This document shows, in pieces, positions 19,695 to 29,217 of a DNA stretch of 64,000 bases (positions are counted from its first letter, which is position 1; every line of letters starts with the position of its first letter). A program made the position numbers and the translations under genes. Under the pieces are notes generated by a model. The model was given only the letters and a program-made list of their open reading frames with translations. It ran no database searches and was not told where the DNA came from. Origin of the DNA: Vickermania ingenoplastis (lineage: Eukaryota > Euglenozoa > Kinetoplastea > Trypanosomatida > Trypanosomatidae); NCBI GenBank assembly GCA_010157825.1, contig VFSE01000199.1:310001-374000 (forward strand). The letters are read 5' to 3'.

Positions 19695-21392
19695 ATGAAC
19701 AAGAAGTCTGTCTCGCACTCTGGCAATGGCTTTTGGCAGGCCACCGACTTCTTTAAGGGGTTTCTTACGGCACGATGGCGCTTCCGGCAGCTCTCCTTCG
19801 TGGTGCTCGCCCACATCCCTCAAAATTCGGTTGCTTACGACCGTATTGGTTCTTCCTTGGACGTGTCCAAGACGTCCCTCCCGGAGGAGGGGCCGTACGG
19901 CAGCGAGTTGATACGCCCACAGTCGCCCAACCCTTTCAGCTCCCCGGTGCGAAATCCAAACGAATCCCCGCTGGAGTTCTTTCTCGTTCACCGGGATGAT
20001 GTGGAGACACCATCCGCAAAGTACATCACAGAACCGTCAAAAATAGATCGTTGCTTCTTCATGTGTGAGCGCGACGAGTGCCGCTGTAAGTCCCTACACG
20101 TTCGGAAAGATGCGTGGCGCATTCGGCTGGACACGCTAGAGCAGAAAGCGGATCTTGTGTGCTACAGTGAAGAAAGGATTGAGCGGCTCAAGGATAGCGA
20201 TATCCTTCCCACGGCAGGCTACTACTACGCCCTGGGGCTTCTTTATCAAGGGTTTGCTTCTGTGTTTCCACGTATATGTCCGTTGGGCCCACGGTGTGCA
20301 AGGGGAAAGACCTGCCTCTTTATTCACCTCACCCACGCGCTGGAGGAGGTAACGGTGCCGCTACAGGCCGACATACCGCTGGCTGCGCTGCAGGTAAAGC
20401 GGCTTAGCAACACCGTACGGACGATGCTCTCTGTGCGGGGGCTGGACAACGTGGGAGATATGCAGATGATGAGCAACGAGGCCTTCGATGCCTTGGTGGG
20501 CCAGGCCCCGCAGGAGCTGCTCGACGAGCTGCTGTCGGTGAGCACATGCCGTTTCTTTGACCAGTACAGTTCTCTGGCCAAGGTGCTCTCCACTTTTCCT
20601 CACATGCCGGAAGATTATATCGAGCAGATCAATTGCTTTCCTAAAGTGTCGGATGTGCTGAAGTTAACACCGTCAGAGCTCTATTCGCGCCCCGTCGCAG
20701 TGGAAATTACCAGCGCTTTTGAGATTATTCGGAAGCGTCTGGAGCCCGAGGATCCCTTCACTTCGCTTCATCTCGAGGATCTGGACAACAACGCGTTTAT
20801 TCCACGTGCGCTGACGCTCATTCTGGAAACGGCGAGGAAGTATGCCCATTGGAGTTGGCGACGGCACGACCCGAAGCGGCCCGTGGTGACATCTATGATC
20901 ACTTTCGTGGACGTGGGAAAGTGCCAGTGCGGCCGCCCCGCTCATGTGGTGGAGGACGACGAGCCGTGGGAGTACAATATGGAGGACTACGGGCACAAGG
21001 AGTGCCTCCCAGCCCCTCACGGGTCTTGGTGCGACTGCCCTCGTTTCTGGGATGTCGCCGTGAACTACGAGCTGAACACCCCCATGGGCTCGCGGTGCTC
21101 CGAGCAGAATGTCATGGCCGCTATTGCACGGAGCGGTGCACCTACTTGGTCCATCCGGGAGGTGGTAGTACACGGAAACAAGGCCAACGCGGAGATGAAC
21201 CCCCTGTTTCCCTGCGGGGTGTGTGAGAACATGCTTCGCAAGGCCGAGAAGGACGTACGGCAGTACTTTGGAAAGCACATCATGCTCTACATGTTTGACG
21301 CCACAGTACCAAAGAAAGTCTTTTCCTTGCCAGTCCGAGAGATTTCCCTCCGCGATAACCCACGTTTCAAGCGCCTCATTGGCGAGGATTAG
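19695..21392 (+). CDS. CCCH zinc-finger protein with C-terminal cytidine-deaminase-like domain
   Basis: A 565-residue protein from the ATG at 19695; the open frame extends 25 codons upstream, but only to a GTG. Two CCCH-type zinc fingers are visible: residues 120-135 (C-x3-C-x6-C-x3-H) and 195-211 (C-x5-C-x5-C-x3-H). The middle is helical. Residues 410-448 hold a separate Cys cluster (CxC, C, CxC). The end has the hallmarks of a zinc-dependent deaminase: SRCSEQN with Cys468 and Glu470 in place of the H/C-x-E motif, then PCGVC with Cys507 and Cys510, separated by an alpha-beta stretch and followed by strands as in the cytidine-deaminase fold. Known kinetoplastid deaminases act on tRNA (ADAT2/3); this protein has the RNA-binding fingers a nucleic-acid deaminase might use. 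Substrate and activity are inferred. The N-terminus lacks a clear mitochondrial presequence. Confidence 0.8.
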   Translation: MNKKSVSHSGNGFWQATDFFKGFLTARWRFRQLSFVVLAHIPQNSVAYDRIGSSLDVSKTSLPEEGPYGSELIRPQSPNPFSSPVRNPNESPLEFFLVHRDDVETPSAKYITEPSKIDRCFFMCERDECRCKSLHVRKDAWRIRLDTLEQKADLVCYSEERIERLKDSDILPTAGYYYALGLLYQGFASVFPRICPLGPRCARGKTCLFIHLTHALEEVTVPLQADIPLAALQVKRLSNTVRTMLSVRGLDNVGDMQMMSNEAFDALVGQAPQELLDELLSVSTCRFFDQYSSLAKVLSTFPHMPEDYIEQINCFPKVSDVLKLTPSELYSRPVAVEITSAFEIIRKRLEPEDPFTSLHLEDLDNNAFIPRALTLILETARKYAHWSWRRHDPKRPVVTSMITFVDVGKCQCGRPAHVVEDDEPWEYNMEDYGHKECLPAPHGSWCDCPRFWDVAVNYELNTPMGSRCSEQNVMAAIARSGAPTWSIREVVVHGNKANAEMNPLFPCGVCENMLRKAEKDVRQYFGKHIMLYMFDATVPKKVFSLPVREISLRDNPRFKRLIGED

Positions 21393-21856
21393 GTGCGATT
21401 TATTTTACGTCCATCAAGAAGAAAACACGATTGAAGGCCTCCAGCATTCTTCCATCAAAAGATAACCCCTCATACACAACACACATGCTTGCCATTCACC
21501 AATTAGGTATGCACGCATTCATTGCAGGTCTTCTTTGCGCTGTGGCCACCACTGTGTCGCTTCTTGCTTCCCTCGCGGCTATGTTTGTCTTAACCGAAAC
21601 CCATTAAAATCAACAAAAGACAAAAGAAAATATATTTGTACCAATACTCTGGTGTGCTATACCACTGGACATACGGCAGCAATTTGAAACAAACTCTATC
21701 ACGTCAGGGTATATGGCTCACTGTACTGCTATCATTTCCACTCCCTACCTCCCGTTATCGCTCTTAGTGTAACAAAGATAAAACGAAATAAATAATAGTT
21801 CACCACCCGCAATATTTGGTGAAGGTGCGACACAAGCCTCCGCCTGAAGGATATTG
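21393..21856. other. Intergenic spacer
   Basis: AT-rich; no gene supported. A modest pyrimidine tract at about 21733-21765 ends in TTAG (AG 21766-21767), some 90 bases before the ABC transporter ATG. Confidence 0.5.
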
Positions 21857-24800
21857 ATGTATTCATTTGCGGACTACAAGGATGTGGATGCCGCGTACTG
21901 GGGTGTGGGCAGCACACCAGGTGGCCCACGAGCCACGGTTCCAGCCACGGAGCTACCCGGCGCGGCACCGCGGAAAGACGGGCTGGAGGACGGCGAGTGG
22001 CTACCGCCGGAGGACTACGATGACGATAAGGTCGAATTCCAGGCACGATGGTCGGAAAAGCTGCAGGATATGCAGCGCGCCCCTGAGGAGAACGCCTCGC
22101 TCTTCTCAAAGTACTTCTTTACCTGGCTGAACCCTTGCATTGCTCTTGCACACAGCGAGGCGCTTGAGGAGCAAATGTTCCCCATTCCACGGCGAGACCA
22201 CCGGGTGCAGATGAGTGGCAGCCGTCTCAGCGAGGATTTTCGACAGATCGAGATGCTCGACGGACGTCTGCTCTGGTCCCAGTACGTGGAGGCGGTGCTC
22301 CCTCCATCGGATTCCGCCGCCTCTAGCAGTGCCGGTGGCACTCCACCGCAGGAATTTCGCGTGCAGGCAAACAACATGAGCGAAGTAATGTTCAAAGGAG
22401 AACCGTGTGTGCGAGGTCGCCTGCGGTGGATCGGCTCTGTGCGTTGTTGTGACGCCCCGCAAAAGCTCTATGCAGGGGTGGAGTGGAACAACGAGATTCC
22501 AAACTATCGTACAGCGCTGATACAGGAGCACCGTGAGGGCATGGAAGGCCTGGTTCACCGTGGTGAAGTCCACGGCGAGCAACTTTTTCATCAGGCTGCG
22601 GTTGATGCGCCGCCACGGTGTACCTTGGAGCCTGTGGAGAACCTGGTGCTGCTCCACACGCCTTGCCGCTACCGATCTCGCTACCCGTCGGGGAAGGAGC
22701 CGCTGTACCCACGCCAAGCCAATCTCATGTGGTCTCTGTTGAGAACCTTCCGAAAGGATCTGTGGGGCATCGTTCCTGGTGCGGTGGGCCAGTTCCTCTG
22801 CTTCAACGTGGCGACACCTATTCTTATTCGGTGGTACGTGGAATACCTGCAGGACGACGGAGCCTCTATACCGTTAGGCATTGCTCTCGCCCTCGTGTTT
22901 CTCGTGGTGAAGGGGGTGGAGCCGTTAGCATCCAACAAGTTTGAGCAACGAACGGAGCGCGTCGCTTCCCTTTTTCGTACCGCCACTCTGGCGGTGCTTT
23001 TTGAAAAGTGTTTGACCATCTCCAGTGACTCCTTTGCACATCCGGAGGTGAGTGCGGGGCGGGTGCTCACCATGGCGAGCGGGGATGTAGAAAACATTAA
23101 GGAGTTTCCCATTGATGTGGTGTACCTCGTCATGGCCCCCGCTATTCTTCTTTTCGTACTGGGCAACATGCTCTTCTTGGTTGGCTGGAGTGCCCTTGGT
23201 GGTGTGCTCGCCATCAGTTTAGTCCTGCCTATTCAGGGCATGCTGGTTCGGTGGCAAGAGAAGTTGCAGAAGCGCGGGTCTGAGGAAACCGATCGCCGCC
23301 TCCGCCTCACGAACGAGCTCCTTTCTGGTATTCGTGTGGTGAAAATGATGGGCTGGGAGAAGAACTTTCTCGACGCCATTCACAAGGCGCGAGAGCAGGA
23401 GCTGGCGTACCGTAAGAAGATGCAGCTGGCCGAGGTGTTCGTTTCTCTCGCCAACGATGGCACTTCCATCTCCGTCCTCATGATCGTTATCACCATCTAC
23501 GTCGCTACCGGCCACGACTTGGCACCGGAAGTGGCGCTACCAATCATCGCTATGCTCGGTTCCCTCATGTACGGCCTGATGATGTTCCCTGTGGCAGTGA
23601 ACACGGTGGTCAAGTTCATCGTCTCCTGCCGGCGTCTATCGCGATTCCTCGAGTGCGAGGACGCCACACCCAGCGTGGAGGACATCACCGCGCTCTTCTC
23701 TAAGTCAAGAAATGATGATCATCACTCCGCCAGGGAATCTTCGTCGGGTGACCAGACCGCGACAGAAGATTCGGATATCGTCGCACGCTTTGAGAAGGCC
23801 ACTGTCAAAGCCCTGATCACAACACTGGTAGTCCCACTCCTGCCTCAACCGAAGCGCCTGCCAAAATTTTTGCGGAAGTGGTTCTCCTTTGCCTTTTCCC
23901 CGACACTACCAGTGGAAGTGCAATGGCGCCGTGCGGGAGAGGGGCGAGCCCCTTCTCCTGCGCCAACCAGCTCGGAAGGTCTCCAGAAGAACAGCAGTAA
24001 TGAAGAAGACGCTGAAGAGGACGGAGAGGAGAGAGTGGCATCCCACGCAGTTCTTTCCTCCAAAGTGCTGCTGCGGAGCCTCTGTCTAGATGTCCACCGC
24101 CAGGGCCTCACAATGGTGATTGGTCCCACGGGCAGTGGGAAGTCCGTTCTATTGCAGTCGCTGCTAGATGCTTTCATTCTCGTCAAGGATGGTGGTCGCA
24201 TCTGGGCGACAAAGAGTATCGCCTTCGTGCCTCAACAGCCCTGGATCATGCAGGACAGCATTCGTTTTAATATCACGTTCTTCGACGGGATGGATAAGGG
24301 AAGGCCGATCGAGCGCAGCGGCGGCAACAACGGGGAGGATTCTGCTCGCCTCGAGGCGGCTGTGGCGGCGTGCCAGCTGGCAGAGGATCTCAAAGACATG
24401 CCCAACGGCTTGGATAGTGAAATTGGTGAGCGCGGCGTGAACCTCAGCGGAGGTCAGAAGGCACGCATTTCTCTTGCCCGAGCTGTGTACGCCAATAAAG
24501 AGCTGTACCTCCTGGATGACCCCCTTTCTGCGCTGGACGCTCATGTGGGGGATCGGGTGCTGCACGAGGTCATCCTCGGTCAGCTCAAGGAGAAGGCGGT
24601 CGTGCTCGTGACGCACCAGTTGCACTACCTCCCCTATGCTCAGCGCATCATTGTGATGAAGGACGGTGAGGTACAGTTCAACGGTGGATATGACGCATAC
24701 ACACGGTCCAAGTTCCGTGCCGAGATGGAAGCAATGGCCACGACTGAGGCGGAAGAGAAACAGGTGCCGGTTGAGGGCGTCGTCATTGACGATGTGGTCT

Positions 24801-26896
24801 CCTCTCCCGTCGGCCTTGATGCTCCCGCACAGATACCTTCCGCCCAGACCGCACCCTCAGCGTCCGCTTCAGACCCCGGCGTGTCTCGGGAGACGACGGA
24901 TGTGATGGCCGACAACCCTGACGCTGTGGACGGCAGCTCTACTGTAGTGGCCACAGGGGCATGGATGACGGAGGAGGAGAAGGCCCATGGCAGCGTGCCG
25001 TATCAGATCTACAAGGCCTATTTCAAGAGTGGAGGCGGAGTCATGCCCCTCTGCACCGCAGTACTGTTGTTTGTCCTGTTCAACGCTACCTACATGATTG
25101 CGAGTGCTTGGCTGTCTCTGTGGTCAGCCCGTGCCTTCACTTCTATCTCCGATACGGCAGCGCTGTGGATTTATCTCCTGACTCAGGGCTCTGCACTGAT
25201 CTTCGCTCCCTTGTCAAAGTATTGTGTCTTCCGCATCAATCTTCAGGCCTCTAAAAAGATGCACCGATCGGTTCTGCGGTCAGTGTCGACCGGCACACTC
25301 GGATTCTTCGACAGCGTCCCGCTCGGTAGAATACTAAACCGCTTCTCCAAGGACATGTATGTCCTCGACGATGAAATTCCGCAGCACATGCTACTACTTC
25401 TCGATATTGGTTGCTATGTTATTTCTACGCTCGTCCTGGCCATTATTGCCATGCCCAGCGTAACCCTTGTGGTTCTCATCGCGGCCGTTGGGTTCTACTT
25501 CCTCCTTCGCTACTACACCACCATTATCCGCGAGGTGCGGCGCCGCGGCAGCATTGCGGAGTCCCCCATGTTCTCTATGCTGGAGTCCATCTTAAACAAT
25601 GGTCGCGATACGCTCGTTGCTTACGGCAAGTCTCACTTCTTCTTTCAGGAGGCGCTCTCTCGCCTGGATCGTTTGTACAGCTGCATGTACATTGAGCGGG
25701 TCATGGACCAGTGGCTCAACATCCGAATAGAGTACCTTGGCGGGTTCATCATGTTCTCTGTCACCTGCATCGGGCTCGTGCAGAAGCTTCTCTCTCCCGG
25801 CCGGAAGATGCCGAGTGAGACCCTGGCGCTGATTTCCCTCAGTCTCACCATGTGCGTGGATCTTTTTTGGTCTCTGCCGCTCATCGTGAAGGTAGCGGCC
25901 TGGACGGAAGCTTCCATGAACAGTGCGCAGCGCATTCAGCACTACGTGGACGGAATTCCGACAGAAGATCTTCTGTTGGACACGGAAGAGCAGGACGGAG
26001 GTGTTCAGGAGGTAACCCTCGTGGATGTGCACAGGGAGGATAACGCCGCGCGGCAAGACGGGAGTACACCCTACATGGCCTTTGAACACGTGTACATGCG
26101 GTACCGTGACGGGCTTCCGTGCGTCCTGCGCGACGTGAGCTTCGCTCTCTACCCAAAGGAGAAAGTCGGTGTGGTGGGGCGCACGGGCAGCGGGAAGTCG
26201 ACCTTGCTCCTTACGTTCATGCGCCTCGCCGAAATAAGCCAGGGGCAGATTAAAGTGCATGGAAGACCCATCACCCAGTACACTCTTCCCGACCTTCGTA
26301 GGCAGTTTGCTCTTATTCCACAGGACCCCGTGCTGTTCGAGGGGACGATTCGAAGCAATCTTGATCCCTTCGGGGAGCGGACAGAGGCGGAGGTGGAGCG
26401 GGTGCTTGGGCTCATCGGTCTGCAGGGGGTGACGGCGTCCACTGCTGCGGGTGATGAACCGCGTGCCATTACCCCAGACACGACCGTCTCCGAAGGCGGG
26501 AAGAATTTTTCAGTGGGCCAGCGGCAGCTGCTGTGCATGGGACGAGCCCTGCTGAAGAAGGGCAATTCGTTCGTGTTGATGGATGAGGCGACGGCCAACG
26601 TAGATCCCCAGCTAGACCGCCGGCTCCAGGACGTTATTCACACCTGCTTTGCCCCATACGTGGTGGTGACCATCGCCCACCGCCTCTACACTGTGGCATC
26701 GTACGATAAGATCATTGTAATGCATAAGGGACAGGTCGTTGAGCAGGGCTCTCCGCGCCAATTGATCCAGACATCTTCTTCCCAGTTGTACAAGATGGTG
26801 GTACGCAGTGCCGTCGGGCCGTCAACTCCCGCGGCGGAGCGCGACGCCATGATTCAGGCGGCAGTCGGGAAATTTCTTGATCGTTGCCAGCGGTAG
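21857..26896 (+). CDS. ABCC-family (MRP/PGPA-type) ABC transporter with CAP-Gly-like insertion
   Basis: A 1679-residue full-length ABC transporter from the ATG at 21857; the preceding TTG is not used. Its order is TMD1 (about 300-620), NBD1 with Walker A GPTGSGKS near 756 and signature LSGGQKAR near 861, TMD2 (about 1055-1365), then NBD2 with Walker A GRTGSGKST near 1440 and signature FSVGQRQ near 1551. In NBD1 the Walker B motif is followed by Asp (LYLLDDP) where NBD2 has the catalytic Glu (VLMDEAT); this asymmetry is typical of ABCC proteins. ABCC/PGPA pumps in Leishmania move thiol conjugates and metals. Between the first conserved segment (KYFFTWLNPCIALAH, near 85-99) and TMD1 lies an insert (about 185-268) resembling a CAP-Gly domain. 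No extra N-terminal TMD0 is present. Confidence 0.9.
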   Translation: MYSFADYKDVDAAYWGVGSTPGGPRATVPATELPGAAPRKDGLEDGEWLPPEDYDDDKVEFQARWSEKLQDMQRAPEENASLFSKYFFTWLNPCIALAHSEALEEQMFPIPRRDHRVQMSGSRLSEDFRQIEMLDGRLLWSQYVEAVLPPSDSAASSSAGGTPPQEFRVQANNMSEVMFKGEPCVRGRLRWIGSVRCCDAPQKLYAGVEWNNEIPNYRTALIQEHREGMEGLVHRGEVHGEQLFHQAAVDAPPRCTLEPVENLVLLHTPCRYRSRYPSGKEPLYPRQANLMWSLLRTFRKDLWGIVPGAVGQFLCFNVATPILIRWYVEYLQDDGASIPLGIALALVFLVVKGVEPLASNKFEQRTERVASLFRTATLAVLFEKCLTISSDSFAHPEVSAGRVLTMASGDVENIKEFPIDVVYLVMAPAILLFVLGNMLFLVGWSALGGVLAISLVLPIQGMLVRWQEKLQKRGSEETDRRLRLTNELLSGIRVVKMMGWEKNFLDAIHKAREQELAYRKKMQLAEVFVSLANDGTSISVLMIVITIYVATGHDLAPEVALPIIAMLGSLMYGLMMFPVAVNTVVKFIVSCRRLSRFLECEDATPSVEDITALFSKSRNDDHHSARESSSGDQTATEDSDIVARFEKATVKALITTLVVPLLPQPKRLPKFLRKWFSFAFSPTLPVEVQWRRAGEGRAPSPAPTSSEGLQKNSSNEEDAEEDGEERVASHAVLSSKVLLRSLCLDVHRQGLTMVIGPTGSGKSVLLQSLLDAFILVKDGGRIWATKSIAFVPQQPWIMQDSIRFNITFFDGMDKGRPIERSGGNNGEDSARLEAAVAACQLAEDLKDMPNGLDSEIGERGVNLSGGQKARISLARAVYANKELYLLDDPLSALDAHVGDRVLHEVILGQLKEKAVVLVTHQLHYLPYAQRIIVMKDGEVQFNGGYDAYTRSKFRAEMEAMATTEAEEKQVPVEGVVIDDVVSSPVGLDAPAQIPSAQTAPSASASDPGVSRETTDVMADNPDAVDGSSTVVATGAWMTEEEKAHGSVPYQIYKAYFKSGGGVMPLCTAVLLFVLFNATYMIASAWLSLWSARAFTSISDTAALWIYLLTQGSALIFAPLSKYCVFRINLQASKKMHRSVLRSVSTGTLGFFDSVPLGRILNRFSKDMYVLDDEIPQHMLLLLDIGCYVISTLVLAIIAMPSVTLVVLIAAVGFYFLLRYYTTIIREVRRRGSIAESPMFSMLESILNNGRDTLVAYGKSHFFFQEALSRLDRLYSCMYIERVMDQWLNIRIEYLGGFIMFSVTCIGLVQKLLSPGRKMPSETLALISLSLTMCVDLFWSLPLIVKVAAWTEASMNSAQRIQHYVDGIPTEDLLLDTEEQDGGVQEVTLVDVHREDNAARQDGSTPYMAFEHVYMRYRDGLPCVLRDVSFALYPKEKVGVVGRTGSGKSTLLLTFMRLAEISQGQIKVHGRPITQYTLPDLRRQFALIPQDPVLFEGTIRSNLDPFGERTEAEVERVLGLIGLQGVTASTAAGDEPRAITPDTTVSEGGKNFSVGQRQLLCMGRALLKKGNSFVLMDEATANVDPQLDRRLQDVIHTCFAPYVVVTIAHRLYTVASYDKIIVMHKGQVVEQGSPRQLIQTSSSQLYKMVVRSAVGPSTPAAERDAMIQAAVGKFLDRCQR
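22409..22657 (+). other. CAP-Gly-like domain inserted in the ABC transporter
   Basis: Encodes residues about 185-267. The pattern VRGRLRWIGSV, then LYAGVEWNNEI, then EGMEGLVHRGEVHGEQLF, then CTLEPVENLVLL follows the CAP-Gly order: GxVRxxG, GxWxGVELDEP, GKNDGxVxGxxYF, and a final xFVxxxxV strand. The signature GKNDG is not exact (EGMEG). CAP-Gly domains bind microtubules or EB-type tails; binding here is inference. Confidence 0.5.
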
Positions 26897-27304
26897 AAGC
26901 AGCAATAAGATCATAACCATAAAGTCAGTAATCCTAAGAACTCTTTGTTGTTGTGGTGGTGGTTCACATATATATTATATGAATGCCTAGCGGTAACACA
27001 TCTCAGCCTCGCCTAGGAACGTCGCTGGCTTCTGTAAAGGGCCCCTATATAGCTTAATGAGACAGAATAATATATTGTTGTGTGTTATTGCTGTTTTTTT
27101 TTTTTTTTTTCTAGAGGATCCGCGTGGTCGTATACTGTTTTTCCTGTGGCTCAGGAGTCTAATTCGTATTAAGCATCAATAAGAAAAAAGAGTAGTTCAT
27201 CCCCACTCCATTAAACCCCTGTCTTGTGTGATGAAATGTGGTCAACACACATGACCTTATGTTATGTAGCAGTAGGCTGCGGCTTCTCCCCTCTCCCCCT
27301 TGCG

Positions 27305-27430
27305 ATGTTTCGATTCCTCCCTCAGCGGATCTTTTTCAACCTAGAGAGGCGCACTCGTTGGACGGTGATCCTTCTGTCTGCCCTTGTGCTATCTGTTGAT
27401 GTCCCCCTCACACTGCTCCTAGATTACTAG
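27305..27430 (+). CDS. Possible 41-residue single-helix membrane protein
   Basis: The short ORF starts with MFRFLPQRIFFNLERRTRW, a basic amphipathic stretch, followed by one hydrophobic helix (TVILLSALVLSVDVPLTLLL), and ends at TAG. That is the shape of small mitochondrial inner-membrane subunits. In-frame upstream ATGs at 27236 and 27251 would give 64 or 59 residues with an unremarkable extension. It has its own upstream T tract plus AG (about 27091-27113), and the spacer is unusually large for one without a gene. No family is recognised; an open frame this short could arise by chance. Confidence 0.3.
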   Translation: MFRFLPQRIFFNLERRTRWTVILLSALVLSVDVPLTLLLDY

Positions 27431-27488
27431 ATCACTCACCTAGATTCATCAAAAAAATAGTAATTATTATTTCTCTGTATTTACTTTA

Positions 27489-27514
27489 TTACTTTTATTT
27501 CCCCTGTAGCGCAG
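27489..27514 (+). promoter_or_regulatory. Probable trans-splice acceptor very close to the start codon
   Basis: A pyrimidine tract ending CCCCTGTAG (AG 27508-27509), with a second AG at 27513-27514, lies one to six bases before the ATG at 27516. The mature leader would be almost entirely the spliced leader. Confidence 0.5.
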
Positions 27515-27515
27515 C

Positions 27516-28961
27516 ATGAGCGTCACCCCCTTTCTTGTGCTGGTCGGTGTGTACGCGCTGGTGCAGCTGGTGGCCGTGATGGGCTCCGCGGGTCCAGCAT
27601 TTCAGTACGAGACCGGGGAAGTGCGCGTCCAGAACTGCCCTTTCTGGGCCACAAACTTCGAGTTGGACTGCCACGAGCGAGGCTACTACGGTCTACTGCT
27701 CACATATGCCATGCCCGATGTGCTTGTTGCCGCCGCCCTTCTCGTTGCCGCCGCGCTGTACCTCGGCTTCCGCTACCTGCTGGACTGCTGCGGCGGACGC
27801 GTTTCCCGGCCGAACTTTTGTTGCCCCAATCCCTATCTCACCTCCAAGTACAGCAAGGGGGATCTCCTGCGCCCTATGCTGCTGTGCTCTGCCGCTGTTG
27901 TGCTGAGTGTTGTCGCTTTCACTTGGTGCTGCTCCAGCGCCTCAGCGTTGGCGTCCAGTCTTGGCGGACTTCGTAGGAAGTATGACGCCAGCGCGGTGGC
28001 AGTGCAACACATGACGGACCAGATGAGCTGGGCCCTCCAGCATGTTGTCGTGAAGGATGAATCCACTGGCCTATCTCAAACCACTTCACTTCTAGAAGAT
28101 GCCGCTGCGCAATCGCAGTGGACTGCGGCCGTGACGGCAATACAAGGTGCCGTAGCGCAGATGAAGGAGTCCACCGTCCAGCCCTTGGAGATACGTGCTG
28201 GTCATCTCCTGTGGGCGGCGTATGTGCTGGGCCTTGCGGTACTTCTGTGCTGCCTCGCTTCCATGCTCCTCGGTGTGTGCCACTGCACCCGTCAGGCACC
28301 CATGTGGATATTTGGGGCGCTTTGCCTCTTTGGGGCGCTTACGTGGGGCTACGCCGGATACGCCTCCCTGCAGCACCAGCTTCTTCACGACAGCTGCCAG
28401 GAGGTTCTGTTCTTTGCGACTCGAAAGGAGAATGTACTCGGTGCTATTGCTCGCTGCCCTGCTACAGAAACTTCCTTTGAGGCATATCGATCTACTGTTG
28501 CTCAGCTTCTGAACACTTTCTCCAACGCCACATGCGAGATGCTCGTGGATTATTGTATGGCAAGTGCTACCGTGGGCAACTGCCCCACATGGGCGACCGC
28601 TGCGCAAATGACAGCAGAGCAGAAATGTGCCGCTGTTTCTTTTACTACTCTGCGAACGGCAGTGAACGCGTTGCCCACGGAAGCTTCCCCTCGCCTCGGC
28701 TCTCGCACAACGGCCCTGGAGGAATTGTACCACCGCTCCGCCATGTCCAGTGGGGTGGCCTCTTGCCAAGCCGTGCTCGCGTTCAGCGTACCACCGCTGG
28801 TGGCCGACTGTGCCTTGGCCGAGATGCATAGCAAGAATCTGCTTAGCAGTACATCGCTGAGTGGAATAGCAGTTATTCTTGCCCTGTTTGGTTCCGCTAT
28901 GGGCTCCAAACGTTTCATTCCCTTTCGAAAAGCTGGGATGCCTGTTACAGACTTTGACTGA
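27516..28961 (+). CDS. Multi-pass Cys-rich membrane protein of unknown function
   Basis: A 481-residue membrane protein. An N-terminal hydrophobic segment (about 4-26) is followed by a short Cys-bearing loop, a helix (about 60-88), a cytosolic basic loop with clustered Cys, a helix (about 115-140), a large loop (about 140-225), two helices (about 228-285), a second large Cys-rich loop (about 290-445), and a last helix (about 446-465) before a short basic tail. Two big extracytoplasmic loops flanked by helices resemble the topology of prominin or tweety proteins, but no sequence motif supports either name. The near-absence of a 5' leader fits the chosen ATG. It lies between an ABC transporter and a nuclease-like gene, which says nothing certain about function. 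Confidence 0.75.
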   Translation: MSVTPFLVLVGVYALVQLVAVMGSAGPAFQYETGEVRVQNCPFWATNFELDCHERGYYGLLLTYAMPDVLVAAALLVAAALYLGFRYLLDCCGGRVSRPNFCCPNPYLTSKYSKGDLLRPMLLCSAAVVLSVVAFTWCCSSASALASSLGGLRRKYDASAVAVQHMTDQMSWALQHVVVKDESTGLSQTTSLLEDAAAQSQWTAAVTAIQGAVAQMKESTVQPLEIRAGHLLWAAYVLGLAVLLCCLASMLLGVCHCTRQAPMWIFGALCLFGALTWGYAGYASLQHQLLHDSCQEVLFFATRKENVLGAIARCPATETSFEAYRSTVAQLLNTFSNATCEMLVDYCMASATVGNCPTWATAAQMTAEQKCAAVSFTTLRTAVNALPTEASPRLGSRTTALEELYHRSAMSSGVASCQAVLAFSVPPLVADCALAEMHSKNLLSSTSLSGIAVILALFGSAMGSKRFIPFRKAGMPVTDFD

Positions 28962-29217
28962 GAAATGCCGGCGGAGCACGTCAATGTGCGGTAGCAACTA
29001 CAACCTTCTCACTCTCACACACAAAAGAACGAGCCGACTGGCCCACATCGGATTCATTTTGACTCACTCTGGTGACGGTTCTCTCTCCGCTGGTCCCATA
29101 CAGGTGATGGATGGATGAAGTAACGAGGTCTATGGTCGATTGATATGTGATTGCTTCTTTTTCGTGTTTCTTTTTCGTTTTCTTCTATTATTATTATTAT
29201 TACTATTATTATTATTC
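28962..29217. other. Short spacer with TTA repeat
   Basis: A T-rich tract at 29153-29185 runs into a TTA/TAT microsatellite (about 29186-29216) that ends one base before the next ATG. Nothing else is seen. A TTG-started extension through this tract would encode a Leu run and is rejected. Confidence 0.5.

Larger units (their letters stand above)
26897..27515. other. Spacer holding a possible small gene
   Basis: It contains a strong T tract at about 27091-27110 followed by CTAG, which would begin an mRNA before the small ORF at 27305, and a second pyrimidine tract ending in AG at 27508-27509 for the next gene. A TA-rich patch lies near 26969-26982. Confidence 0.5.

Noticed and set aside
29140-29217. 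Leu-rich N-terminal extension of the Maelstrom-like gene from TTG
   Set aside because: It is a translated TTA microsatellite and T tract in the splice-signal region; the first ATG is 29218.
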